64,000 nucleotides of DNA from positions 62,001 through 126,000 of the forward strand of contig JBCBKL010000008.1 in NCBI GenBank assembly GCA_038521825.1, given 5' to 3'. The stretch comes from JBCBKL01 sp038521825. GTDB taxonomy: Bacteria; Pseudomonadota; Alphaproteobacteria; Rhodobacterales; Rhodobacteraceae. The first letter of the stretch is position 1, and each line of letters opens with the position of its first letter. Made by a program: the position numbers and the translations under genes. Shown piece after piece: positions 41,081-49,839 of the stretch. The notes beneath the pieces are model-generated. The model saw only the letters and a list, made by a program, of their open reading frames with translations, was not told the DNA's origin and searched no databases.

Positions 41081-41296
41081 TCAGACGTAGAGAATGTCGC
41101 GGAAGACAAAGGCCGGAATGTCGACGCGACGCAGACCCATCGCTGCCAGTTCCTCGTCGGTCTTAGCCGTCAGTGCCTCGATCCGCTTCATTCGCCCTTC
41201 GGCAGCCGATGCAAGGCGCAAGCCGCGGCCAAAGCTCCAGAAGATGCTCCAGAACGACGTTCTTTCTTGCGATTGTAAGGTGTCGGTGAGTGCCAT
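41081..41296 (-). CDS. DUF1127 domain protein
   Basis: 71-residue basic protein. The C-terminal 45 residues (RMKRIEALTAKTDEELAAMGLRRVDIPAFVFRDILY) are the DUF1127 pattern with L-x(4)-D-x-E-L-x-x-[ML]-G-[LI]-x-R-x-D-I. Short DUF1127 proteins affect RNA turnover, phosphate and C/N metabolism in alphaproteobacteria, sometimes by binding RNA or sRNAs. The gene stands alone between trkH and folE2. Confidence 0.82.
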   Translation of the reverse strand: MALTDTLQSQERTSFWSIFWSFGRGLRLASAAEGRMKRIEALTAKTDEELAAMGLRRVDIPAFVFRDILYV

Positions 41297-41437
41297 TTGG
41301 AAACCCTTTGATAACGTTCGGTTTCCTCCCTGGGTGCCGACTTAGCGCAACCGGGCGAGGTATGGTAGGGCCGCCGTCGCATGGCCGGTTTGCAGGTGAG
41401 TCAAGGATGCCGGAGCCTTGTTCAAACCCAGCTGACG

Positions 41438-41464
41438 AAAAAGGCGGGCCCGAAAACCCGCCTT
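41438..41464 (-). terminator. Rho-independent terminator of folE2
   Basis: On the minus strand an 8-bp stem AAGGCGGG/CCCGCCTT (41441-41464) is followed by a T-run (41442-41438). It lies 23 bases after the folE2 stop and is oriented to end that transcript. Confidence 0.85.
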
Positions 41465-41486
41465 CCATTCAGGATACCTGCTGCGC

Positions 41487-42590
41487 CTAGCCGACGTGAA
41501 AGAGCGTGTTGAACAGCTTCGGGTCCAGGCTGTCAGCAGCAAAGGTCTCACCCTCGGTCAGGACAGAGACAGCATCATGGCTGTGCAGGCTTTCCTGATG
41601 GCTGGCGATGACGCGGAAATCGCCGATCCGGACATCTGCCAGAAGCTGCTCGCAGAACAGCCGTGCCGCATCTTCGACAAAGATCGGGTTGGCCGCGTTC
41701 AACTCGGCAAAGGCCTGCTCGTCCTCGCGTTTCACCATCACTTGCGTTTCGGTCGGCACAGCGCGGCGGCATGCCTCGATCAGGTCCTCGAACCACAGGC
41801 AATCAGCATCATCTTCCAGCGCAACCGAAACGCGCGCCACCGACCGCTGCGAATGCGGGGTCGCAAGCTGCGCACGGGTCGCGCGCGCATGTTCGGAAAG
41901 TTCCAGCGAACAGGGGCATGTCGACGAATAGACATAGTCGAGATGCATGATCTTCTTGCGCACACCGTTCCGCTCGACCAACTCAAGCGCGATGTCATAG
42001 TACTGATAGCCCGACAGGCCCGACCGCAGGCTATCCACCTTCATCGGGAACGAAAAACGCATCTGGATGCGGGCGTCAAAGCTTTCGAGGTCGGTTTTAT
42101 AGTCATCAAGCGCCGCCTCGATAACGCCAAAACTAAAGGTACGGTCGGCATGCTTGTAGAACGACCGCATGATGCGGCTCATGTTGATGCCCTTCTTGTC
42201 CGCCTCAAGGCTCACGGTGCCGGTGACGGAGGTTTCAAGCGTGATGTCGCCGTTGTCGCGCGTGTGGAATTGCAGCGGCAGACGGAAATTCGAGATCCCA
42301 ACATGCTGGATCTGCTGCTTGGCGCCACGGATCAGGCTGCTTGGCCCATTCTGCAGATCGGGCAGCGTAGATTTGTACCGCGCATCAACCCGGAAATCGT
42401 CGGGATAGATGCGCTCAAATGAGGGATATTCGACCCCGTCAGCGCCCGGAACAAGCCGGGCAACGGATGGGTCGAGTTCGAAAATCTCGGTCGTGTCGGC
42501 CTGTTGGGCCCAGCGACGCAGAACGGCAAGCGCCTCCTCTGCCTCGTCACGGTCGGGTATTGCGGTAATCTCGGGCGTATGAATGTTCAT
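41487..42590 (-). CDS. folE2: GTP cyclohydrolase FolE2 (type IB)
   Basis: 367-residue FolE2, the non-Zn-restricted GTP cyclohydrolase that makes dihydroneopterin triphosphate for folate. Recognisable segments are FRLPLQFHTRDNGDITLETSVTGTVSLEADKKGINMSRIMRS, MRFSFPMKVDSLRSGLSGYQYYD and STCPCSLELSEHARATRAQLATPHSQRSVARV; the Cys in STCPCSLELSEH is an active-site metal ligand. FolE2 uses other metals than Zn and is often switched on when Zn is short. An inverted repeat ATTAC-GAGA-GTAAT lies 74-87 bases upstream of the start. Confidence 0.95.
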   Translation of the reverse strand: MNIHTPEITAIPDRDEAEEALAVLRRWAQQADTTEIFELDPSVARLVPGADGVEYPSFERIYPDDFRVDARYKSTLPDLQNGPSSLIRGAKQQIQHVGISNFRLPLQFHTRDNGDITLETSVTGTVSLEADKKGINMSRIMRSFYKHADRTFSFGVIEAALDDYKTDLESFDARIQMRFSFPMKVDSLRSGLSGYQYYDIALELVERNGVRKKIMHLDYVYSSTCPCSLELSEHARATRAQLATPHSQRSVARVSVALEDDADCLWFEDLIEACRRAVPTETQVMVKREDEQAFAELNAANPIFVEDAARLFCEQLLADVRIGDFRVIASHQESLHSHDAVSVLTEGETFAADSLDPKLFNTLFHVG

Positions 42591-42663
42591 AGAGTAGCCC
42601 CCCTTTCAGTCTGTCCGCCTCATGACTTAGGGCGGCTTTTAGTACATTGCCACAGGTATCACT

Positions 42664-42677
42664 ATTACGAGAGTAAT
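42664..42677. promoter_or_regulatory. Inverted repeat upstream of folE2, candidate operator
   Basis: ATTAC-GAGA-GTAAT (5-bp arms, 4-base centre) in the 157-base gap between metZ and folE2, in front of folE2. It does not match the alphaproteobacterial Zur box that I know. Short arms make chance occurrence quite possible. Confidence 0.25.
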
Positions 42678-42747
42678 CCCGCCTTGGATGACAGCTTGAT
42701 GGGGGGAAGATCTTAAATTTGTGTTTCGATGCGAACTGGCAATTGTT

Positions 42748-43932
42748 TCAAATGCTAGAAAGTGAGCCTGTGATGTCGGCCAGCAAATCGGCTGGATCCT
42801 CCAGACCAACCGACATCCGCACCAATCCCGGGGTGATCCCAAGCGCGTCCTTCTGATCCTCCGGCAACCGCTGGTGTGTCGTTGTCGCCGGGTGCGTCAG
42901 GATCGACTTTGCATCGCCCAGATTGTTCGAGATGACGGCGATCCGTAGGGCATTCAGAAAGGCAAAGGCCGCCGCCTGCCCTCCTTTGAGATCCAGCGAA
43001 AGAACGGTGCCACCCTTTCCGCCCATCTGGTCCTGAACCAAACCGTGCTGCGGATGGCTTGGGTGTCCTGGATACAGCACCCGACCAAGAAACGGATGAC
43101 CGTGCAGCGCCTCCGCAAGGGACGCTGCTGACGCCGCCTGTGCCCGCACCCGTAAATCAAGGGTTTCCAGACCCTTAAGCATGATCCACGCATTGAACGG
43201 CGACATCGAACCGCCCGTATGTTTCATGTAGGGTTCGACCGTCTTTCGGACGAACTCGCGGGTGCCCAGGATCACGCCGCCAAGCGCGCGCCCCTGCCCG
43301 TCGATGTGCTTGGTGGCCGAGTAGATCACCACATCCGCGCCTTGGGCAATCGCGTTCGAAAAGACCGGCGTAGCAAAGACATTATCAACCAGAACGATTG
43401 CACCAACTTTGTGGGCAAGCGCTGAAACCGATTTAATATCAATGACTTCCAGCGTGGGGTTAGAAATCGACTCGAAGAAGACCGCCTTTGTGTTTGCCGT
43501 GATTGCCTTTTCCCACTGCTCGAAATCGGTTCCATCGACAAAAACGACCTCTACACCGAAGCGGGTCAGGATCTCTTCGAGCACGTAAAGACAGGATCCG
43601 AAGAGCGCACGTGACGACACAACCCGGTCGCCCGCTTTCAGCATCGACGTCAGCGCACCCGAAACCGCAGCCATGCCCGACGCGGTCGCAAAGGCGTCCT
43701 CGGCCCCCTCGATCGCCGCGATCCGCTCCTCGAACATGCGGACTGTGGGGTTGCCATAACGGGCATAGATGAATTCGTCCTCGCCCGCCTGAATGAAACG
43801 GGCCTCTGCCTCTTCGGCGCTATCGTAAACAAATCCCTGGGTCAGAAAGATCGCTTCGGACACCTCGCCGTACTGGCTGCGGCGGGTGCCGCCATGCACA
43901 GCACGGGTGCGGGGCTTCCACGTATCGCTCAT
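42748..43932 (-). CDS. metZ: O-succinylhomoserine sulfhydrylase
   Basis: PLP enzyme of methionine synthesis, sulfhydrylating O-succinylhomoserine to homocysteine. The 394-residue protein belongs to the Cys/Met metabolism PLP family: RAVHGGTRRSQYGEVSEAIFLTQGFVYDSAEEAEA, ARYGNPTV and the PLP Lys208 in YSATKHIDGQGR. The RYGN, TKH and MSPFNAW features fit MetZ. The ATG at 43932 follows GATGGAG at about 9 bases. Control: a SAM-II riboswitch and an intrinsic terminator lie directly upstream. Confidence 0.93.
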   Translation of the reverse strand: MSDTWKPRTRAVHGGTRRSQYGEVSEAIFLTQGFVYDSAEEAEARFIQAGEDEFIYARYGNPTVRMFEERIAAIEGAEDAFATASGMAAVSGALTSMLKAGDRVVSSRALFGSCLYVLEEILTRFGVEVVFVDGTDFEQWEKAITANTKAVFFESISNPTLEVIDIKSVSALAHKVGAIVLVDNVFATPVFSNAIAQGADVVIYSATKHIDGQGRALGGVILGTREFVRKTVEPYMKHTGGSMSPFNAWIMLKGLETLDLRVRAQAASAASLAEALHGHPFLGRVLYPGHPSHPQHGLVQDQMGGKGGTVLSLDLKGGQAAAFAFLNALRIAVISNNLGDAKSILTHPATTTHQRLPEDQKDALGITPGLVRMSVGLEDPADLLADITGSLSSI

Positions 43933-43971
43933 GGCGCAACTCCATCGGACCTTTGGACTGGGCAAGGTCAC

Positions 43972-44007
43972 AAAAAACCCCCGAACGCTGGGTCAAGCGA
44001 AAGGGGG
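43972..44007 (-). terminator. Attenuator terminator in the metZ leader
   Basis: On the minus strand the stem CCCCC/GGGGG (44003-44007 with 43978-43982) has an inner CGCT/AGCG stem and is followed at once by six T (43977-43972), a complete intrinsic terminator 40 bases before metZ. It lies downstream of the SAM-II riboswitch and would end transcription before the gene when SAM is bound. Confidence 0.8.
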
Positions 44008-44018
44008 CCTTCGACCTG

Positions 44019-44076
44019 ACCTTTTAGCGGCATGTTTTACGTGGCCCGCAATCCGGTAACAAATCGCCACGCTCAC
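44019..44076 (-). promoter_or_regulatory. SAM-II riboswitch upstream of metZ
   Basis: On the minus strand the 58 bases before the attenuator carry the SAM-II (metA) motif: GCGTGG pairing with CCACGT (P1), the conserved GATTTG, and the conserved GCTAAAAGG at the 3' side that forms the pseudoknot and SAM pocket. This class is typical of alphaproteobacterial methionine genes. High SAM should shut metZ off. The mechanism here appears to be transcriptional, since a terminator follows. Confidence 0.88.
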
Positions 44077-44104
44077 GCAGTACAAAAGGGGGTGTTGCGC
44101 GTCA

Positions 44105-44117
44105 ACACCGTCACGGT
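44105..44117. repeat. CACCGT-C-ACGGTG palindrome between metZ and the hydrolase gene
   Basis: A perfect 6-bp inverted repeat with one central base located 78 bases before the hydrolase start and 28 bases upstream of the SAM-II motif. It could be an operator for either divergent gene; no known consensus is matched. Confidence 0.3.
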
Positions 44118-44194
44118 GGTGTAACCTAACTTTCATTCCAGCGTCATATGTCTCGGGCAAAGGGGCGCCACAAGATGTGGTAGGAGGTGCTGCG

Positions 44195-45133
44195 ATGCCC
44201 ATCCTGAGACTGAATGTAGGTGAAGACGGCCTAAGCCTGAACGGCAGCCCCGCTTCCGCAATGTCAGGGATCAGGTCGGCCGCAAGAGGGTCCGGTCCGG
44301 TGATCGTCATGATCCATGGGTTCAAGTACGATCCGAACTGCGGGTCATGCAGCCCACATTCGACGATTTTCGCCCGCACTGCGCACCCGGATCGTACGGA
44401 CGACACGCAATGGCCGCGTCATCTCGGCTTTGGCAACGGACATGCGGATGAGGGCCTTGCCATCGCCTTTGGATGGCGGGCCCGAGGCAATCTCTGGCGC
44501 GCCGAACGCTCGGCCCGCGCTGCAGGGCGCAACCTGGCCCGCGTGGTGCGAGAGATCCGCAACATCGCCCCTGAACGCCCGGTCCATATGGTGACCCATT
44601 CGCTGGGCTCCGAGGTGGCCTTTGCAGCGCTTGAACGGCTTCCGACACGATCGGTCGGGCGCATCTTTGCACTCACCGCCGCAAGCTATGTCAGCCGCGC
44701 CAATGCGGCGATGCAGACGCCAGCCGGCCGCACCAGCGAGCTTTTTAATGTCACGAGCCGCGAAAACGATGTCTTTGATTTCATGTATGAGCGCATGATC
44801 GCACCGCCCGAACGCGGGGACTGGGCCATGGGCACGGGCGTTGAGTTGCCCAATGCGGTAAACATCCAGATCGACTGCCCAGAAACGCTGCGGCGCCTGA
44901 CGGATTTCGGCGGCCATATCGAACCCTCGAACCGGCGTGTCTGCCACTGGTCGGGCTACACCCGTCCCGGTGTTCTGCGCTTTTACAAACTGGCCATGCG
45001 CCAGCCCGACCGGGTGCCGCTGGATGCCTTGCGCCGCGCCTTGCCCGCCCAGACCGCGCCCCGCTGGTCACGGGTCGTTCAGCGTCCGCGCATCACGCTG
45101 CCCTTGCCGCACCTGCAGAAAGCCGCATCATAA
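44195..45133 (+). CDS. Alpha/beta hydrolase
   Basis: 312-residue serine hydrolase. VIVMIHGFKYDP provides the oxyanion strand with HGF, and HMVTHSLGSEVAFAALERL at about residues 130-148 carries the nucleophile Ser in the T-H-S-L-G elbow. A late His candidate is in GGHIEPSNRRVCHWSGYTRPG. The Cys-rich NCGSCSPH near residue 50 is odd for a lipase. TAGGAGG precedes the ATG at 44195. Substrate unknown; the THSLG elbow resembles DUF900/lipase-like families. It is followed 21 bases later by the GST-like gene and may be cotranscribed. Confidence 0.83.
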   Translation: MPILRLNVGEDGLSLNGSPASAMSGIRSAARGSGPVIVMIHGFKYDPNCGSCSPHSTIFARTAHPDRTDDTQWPRHLGFGNGHADEGLAIAFGWRARGNLWRAERSARAAGRNLARVVREIRNIAPERPVHMVTHSLGSEVAFAALERLPTRSVGRIFALTAASYVSRANAAMQTPAGRTSELFNVTSRENDVFDFMYERMIAPPERGDWAMGTGVELPNAVNIQIDCPETLRRLTDFGGHIEPSNRRVCHWSGYTRPGVLRFYKLAMRQPDRVPLDALRRALPAQTAPRWSRVVQRPRITLPLPHLQKAAS

Positions 45134-45154
45134 GCCCCGGACACCGGAGGCATC

Positions 45155-46240
<1,086 letters not shown>

Positions 46241-46594
46241 AGTTCTGACCGAACGCAGAACCCTGACGCGGGAGGCGCAGGTCGTCGACAAGCTCTACTA
46301 CGTGGTGTCAGGCGCGACAGAGGTGGCAAAGCGGGGCGAACGGTTTCGGCTGCCACCCTGTGTCTTTGTGGGCGAGGTCGCCTACCTGACCCGACAGGTC
46401 GCTTCGGCAACGACGATACTGGACAAGGGGGCTGAGGTTATCGTTTGGGATATGGCCGATCTCAGAAGCCGGTCAGCGGCTTCGCCCCGTTTCAAACTTG
46501 CGCTTGAGGCCGCTGTGTCGCGCGATCTGGCGATCAAGGTGTCGTTCGCAGTCGCGCCACAACGGATCGACTGGACAGGCGGTGCTGCACCGGC

Positions 46595-47203
46595 TCAGAC
46601 CTGATCGCTATCCTCGATCATGTGTTCCTGCAGCGCCATGATCTGCCACAGCAGGAATGCCATCAGCACCACCGGAAAGCCGAAGGTTTCGATCTTGACC
46701 CAGGCATCAGTGCTCATGGTGCGCCACACGATCTCATTGGCAATGGCCAGCGCCAGAAAGCACCAAAAAAGGCGCCGGGTCAGGATCATCCAACCCTCTT
46801 TCCGCATGGGCATCACCTCGTTCAGGACGAAGGCCAACCAGCTTTCGCCACGCAGCAATCCAAGGCCCAGCAGCGTTGAAAAAAGGCCGTAAACGATCGT
46901 CGTCTTCATCTTGAAGAACCGCTCGTCGTTGAACCAAGCCGTCAACCCCCCGAATACCACGACCAGCACGGCGGTAAAGACCTGCATCCGGCTGAGCTTG
47001 CCCGTCAGCGCCCACAGCGCTGCCATCGCGATCAGCAGAATGGGCACAAAGATCAGCGCGGCAACGATAAAGCCGGAATACTCATGCCCGCCCATCGTAT
47101 AGGTGTTGTCCCGCATCTGCAGATAGATCAGGAAAAAGGCGATGGTCGGGCCCAGTTCCAAAACCTGCTTTAGCAGGGGATTGATCGGTTTTGCGTCGTC
47201 CAT
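46595..47203 (-). CDS. yciB: Inner membrane-spanning protein YciB (septation protein A family)
   Basis: 202-residue polytopic protein with about five to six hydrophobic segments. VLELGPTIAFFLIYLQMRDN at the start, WFNDERFFKMKTTIVYGLF in the middle and FWCFLALAIANEIVWRTMSTDAWVKIETFGFP near the end are characteristic of YciB/IspZ. The family is linked to cell envelope maintenance and intracellular septation. It lies 10 bases downstream of the DMT transporter gene on the same strand and overlaps the convergent Popeye-like gene by 10 bases. Confidence 0.92.
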   Translation of the reverse strand: MDDAKPINPLLKQVLELGPTIAFFLIYLQMRDNTYTMGGHEYSGFIVAALIFVPILLIAMAALWALTGKLSRMQVFTAVLVVVFGGLTAWFNDERFFKMKTTIVYGLFSTLLGLGLLRGESWLAFVLNEVMPMRKEGWMILTRRLFWCFLALAIANEIVWRTMSTDAWVKIETFGFPVVLMAFLLWQIMALQEHMIEDSDQV

Positions 47204-47213
47204 GCCGCCCTAC

Positions 47214-48116
47214 TTACCCTCCGAATTCGACAATAACAGCCCCTGCGGCGATCAGCGCCATCAACGCGATGCGGCGCGGGCCCACCGTTTCCTTCAGCAC
47301 AAGCCACCCGATCAGGGCCGCGAAAACGGTCGATGTCTCGCGCAGAATGGCAGCCTCCCCGACGGAGTCGAGCCGCGTTGCAAGGATCACGCAGCCGAAA
47401 GACCCAAAGGCGATCAGCGCCCCGGCAGCGCCCCGCAACATCAGGGGGCGCAATGGTGGGTGGCTCTCCATGCGGCGCCACCGCCGCCAGAAGATCACCG
47501 GAAAATCCAGTGCGGTGACCAGAAAGAACCAAGCCAGAAACGTGAACGGATCCGGCGTGGCCCGCACGCCGTAGGCGTCGTAGGTGGTATAGATTGCCAC
47601 GGTCAGACCCGTCGCCACGGCTAGCCATAGGGCGGGCACGAGACTGTCCCGCTGAACCTCGATGTATCGAAGATTGTAGGCGGCCAGCCCAAAGATCCCC
47701 GCCAGCAATACGGCCACCCCGCCCCACTGCGTCGCGGTGAAGGTCTCGCCAAAGATCAGGTAGGCCCCGATAACCGTGAAAAGCGGGCCGGTGCCACGGA
47801 CGACCGGATAGACAACTGTATAGGCCGCGCGCTCGTACGACATGGCCGTCCCGACCTTGTAGACAAAGTGGATGACCAGCGCCCCCAGCAGTATGACCCA
47901 GACCGGGCCCTCTGGCCACGGGACGGCAAAAAGGGCCAGCGGCAGCGAAAAGATGATGAGCCAGATGTCGATGGCCCCGCGCGACAGCCACGGATCATGC
48001 CGCCCCTTCTGCAATGCACCGAAAGCGGCGTGCAAGAAGGCCGAGCATAGGGCCAGGATAAGGGCGACACGCGCACCCGCCGCCGTGCCTTCGATGGACA
48101 GGATCCAGTCGGTCAA
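47214..48116 (-). CDS. DMT-superfamily transporter (EamA domains)
   Basis: 300-residue membrane protein with ten hydrophobic segments arranged in two EamA repeats. Signature-like stretches are LFTVIGAYLIFGETFTATQWGGVAVLLAGIFG in the first half and AAILRETSTVFAALIGWLVLKETVGPRRIALMALIAAGAVIV in the second. Such proteins move small metabolites or amino acids, usually outward; substrate unknown. Precedes yciB on the same strand. Confidence 0.88.
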   Translation of the reverse strand: MTDWILSIEGTAAGARVALILALCSAFLHAAFGALQKGRHDPWLSRGAIDIWLIIFSLPLALFAVPWPEGPVWVILLGALVIHFVYKVGTAMSYERAAYTVVYPVVRGTGPLFTVIGAYLIFGETFTATQWGGVAVLLAGIFGLAAYNLRYIEVQRDSLVPALWLAVATGLTVAIYTTYDAYGVRATPDPFTFLAWFFLVTALDFPVIFWRRWRRMESHPPLRPLMLRGAAGALIAFGSFGCVILATRLDSVGEAAILRETSTVFAALIGWLVLKETVGPRRIALMALIAAGAVIVEFGG

Positions 48117-48125
48117 ATCATGGCC

Positions 48126-48527
48126 CTAAAGCGTCGGATCAGCATAGCGATCAAGGCCCCGGCAGTCTCGAAACCCCCAGGCGCGGTAGAGTGGAACGGC
48201 GCGATCGGATGAGACGAGCGAGATATGGCATGTGGCGGGCAGCGACGCTTCGCACCACCTCACCAACCGGTCGGTCATCTCCGATCCGAGGCCCCGCCCT
48301 TGATGGGTCGGGGCGACAGCGATGTCCACCAATTGGACGAAACAACCGCCATCACCAACCACCCGGCCCATGGCGATCAGTTCGTCGTCATCGCGGCATG
48401 TCAGGCAGTGCAGGCTTCTTCGTAGCCCGATTTCGGCGGCATTCCTGCTGCGCGTTCCAAGACCCGCTTTTTTGCGCAAATGCACATATTCGTCCGGCGA
48501 CGGCGGATCGTCATGCCAACTGATCAC
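48126..48527 (-). CDS. GNAT-family N-acetyltransferase
   Basis: 133-residue GNAT protein. VQLVDIAVAPTHQGRGLGSEMTDRL around residues 70-95 is motif A with the QGRGLGS acetyl-CoA loop; CHISLVSSDRAVPLYRAWGF forms motif B. Substrate unknown. The start at 48527 overlaps the ftsY stop by four bases (ATGA), so it is coupled to ftsY. A similar small GNAT gene follows ftsY in related genomes, by impression only. Confidence 0.86.
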   Translation of the reverse strand: MISWHDDPPSPDEYVHLRKKAGLGTRSRNAAEIGLRRSLHCLTCRDDDELIAMGRVVGDGGCFVQLVDIAVAPTHQGRGLGSEMTDRLVRWCEASLPATCHISLVSSDRAVPLYRAWGFRDCRGLDRYADPTL

Positions 48528-49753
48528 CGGTCATCCAGCCCCGTCAGGGCGGCGGCGAATTCCTCGGGATCGAACGGTGCCAGATCGTCAATCTGCTCAC
48601 CAACGCCAATAGCATGGATCGGCAGGCCGAACTTGTCGGCCAGCGCCACCAGCACCCCGCCCTTGGCCGTGCCGTCGAGCTTGGTCATCACAAGGCCCGA
48701 CACGTCCGAAACCTCCTGGAAAATCTTCACCTGGCTCAGCGCGTTCTGACCGGTCGTGGCATCCAGCACGAGGATCGTGTTGTGCGGGGCGGTTTCATCC
48801 TTCTTGCGGATGACGCGCACGATCTTGGCCAGTTCCTCCATCAGGTCGCTGCGGTTCTGCAGTCGACCCGCCGTGTCGATCATCAGCAGATCGGCCCCGT
48901 CGTTCTGCGCCTGCGTCATCGCATCAAAGGCGAGCGAGGCCGGGTCAGATCCCTCTGGCGCGGTCAGCACCGGTACACCCGCGCGTTCGCCCCAGACCTG
49001 CAGCTGCTCGACCGCCGCCGCGCGGAACGTGTCACCGGCGGCGATCACGACCTTTTTGCCCGCAGCACGGAACTGGCTGGCGAGCTTGCCGATCGTCGTG
49101 GTCTTGCCCGATCCGTTGACTCCCACCACCAGCACAACCTGTGGCTTTTGCGGATAAAGCGGCAGAGGCCGCGCAACCGGATCCATGATCCGCGCGATTT
49201 CCTGGGCAAGCAGCGCCTTGATTTCTCGGACGCTCAGTTTGCGCCCCAGACGCCCCTCGGCCATGTTCGCGGTCACCCGAAGGGCGGTGTCGACACCCAT
49301 GTCCGCCGCGATTAGCAGCTCTTCGAGCTGTTCGAGCATATCGTCGTCGAGCGCCCGACGCATCTCGGCCTTGCTCGTGTCGCGGCCAAAGAGACGGCCC
49401 AAAAGGCCGGCGGGCTTTGCCTCCGCCGGCGGCTCGGGTGCCGGTTCCGTCGCCGGTGGCAGCGGTGCTGGTACGGTAGCCGGTGGTGTTTCCATCTGCG
49501 GTTCGGCCGACCCGGGCTCGACCAGTGGCGCAGCAGTGGGCAGCGGGACCAGTTTCTCGGCTACCGGCTCGGCTTCTGCCTCAGCCACCGGCTCGGCTTC
49601 AGCCGTCTCTTGTGCGACCTCTGGCGCTGCGACCTCCTCGACGGGATCGGGCAGGCTTTCCTCGCCGCCTTCTTCGACAATCGCCTCAAGACCCTCGTCG
49701 ATCTTGGACGAGGATTTGAACAGCCGGTCTTTCAGCTTTTTGAAGAACGCCAT
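48524..49753 (-). CDS. ftsY: Signal recognition particle receptor FtsY
   Basis: SRP-receptor GTPase that docks ribosomes at the membrane; 409 residues. MAFFKKLKDRLFKSSSKIDEGLEAI is followed by an acidic Ala/Pro/Glu-rich A-domain (about 20-120) that helps membrane targeting. The NG domain has G1 VVGVNGSGKTTTIGKLAS, DTFRAAAVEQL, G3 DTAGRLQNRSDLM and G4 TKLDGTAKGG. The ATG at 49753 is preferred over one at 49795 as it gives the canonical FtsY start. Confidence 0.97.
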   Translation of the reverse strand: MAFFKKLKDRLFKSSSKIDEGLEAIVEEGGEESLPDPVEEVAAPEVAQETAEAEPVAEAEAEPVAEKLVPLPTAAPLVEPGSAEPQMETPPATVPAPLPPATEPAPEPPAEAKPAGLLGRLFGRDTSKAEMRRALDDDMLEQLEELLIAADMGVDTALRVTANMAEGRLGRKLSVREIKALLAQEIARIMDPVARPLPLYPQKPQVVLVVGVNGSGKTTTIGKLASQFRAAGKKVVIAAGDTFRAAAVEQLQVWGERAGVPVLTAPEGSDPASLAFDAMTQAQNDGADLLMIDTAGRLQNRSDLMEELAKIVRVIRKKDETAPHNTILVLDATTGQNALSQVKIFQEVSDVSGLVMTKLDGTAKGGVLVALADKFGLPIHAIGVGEQIDDLAPFDPEEFAAALTGLDDR

Positions 49754-49839
49754 GGATGGACTTTCGCTACGATTGCCCCCGTGACCTAACCACAAGGCAC
49801 CGGAACAGCAAGCAGGCCCGCCTTACGGTCCGGACAACC

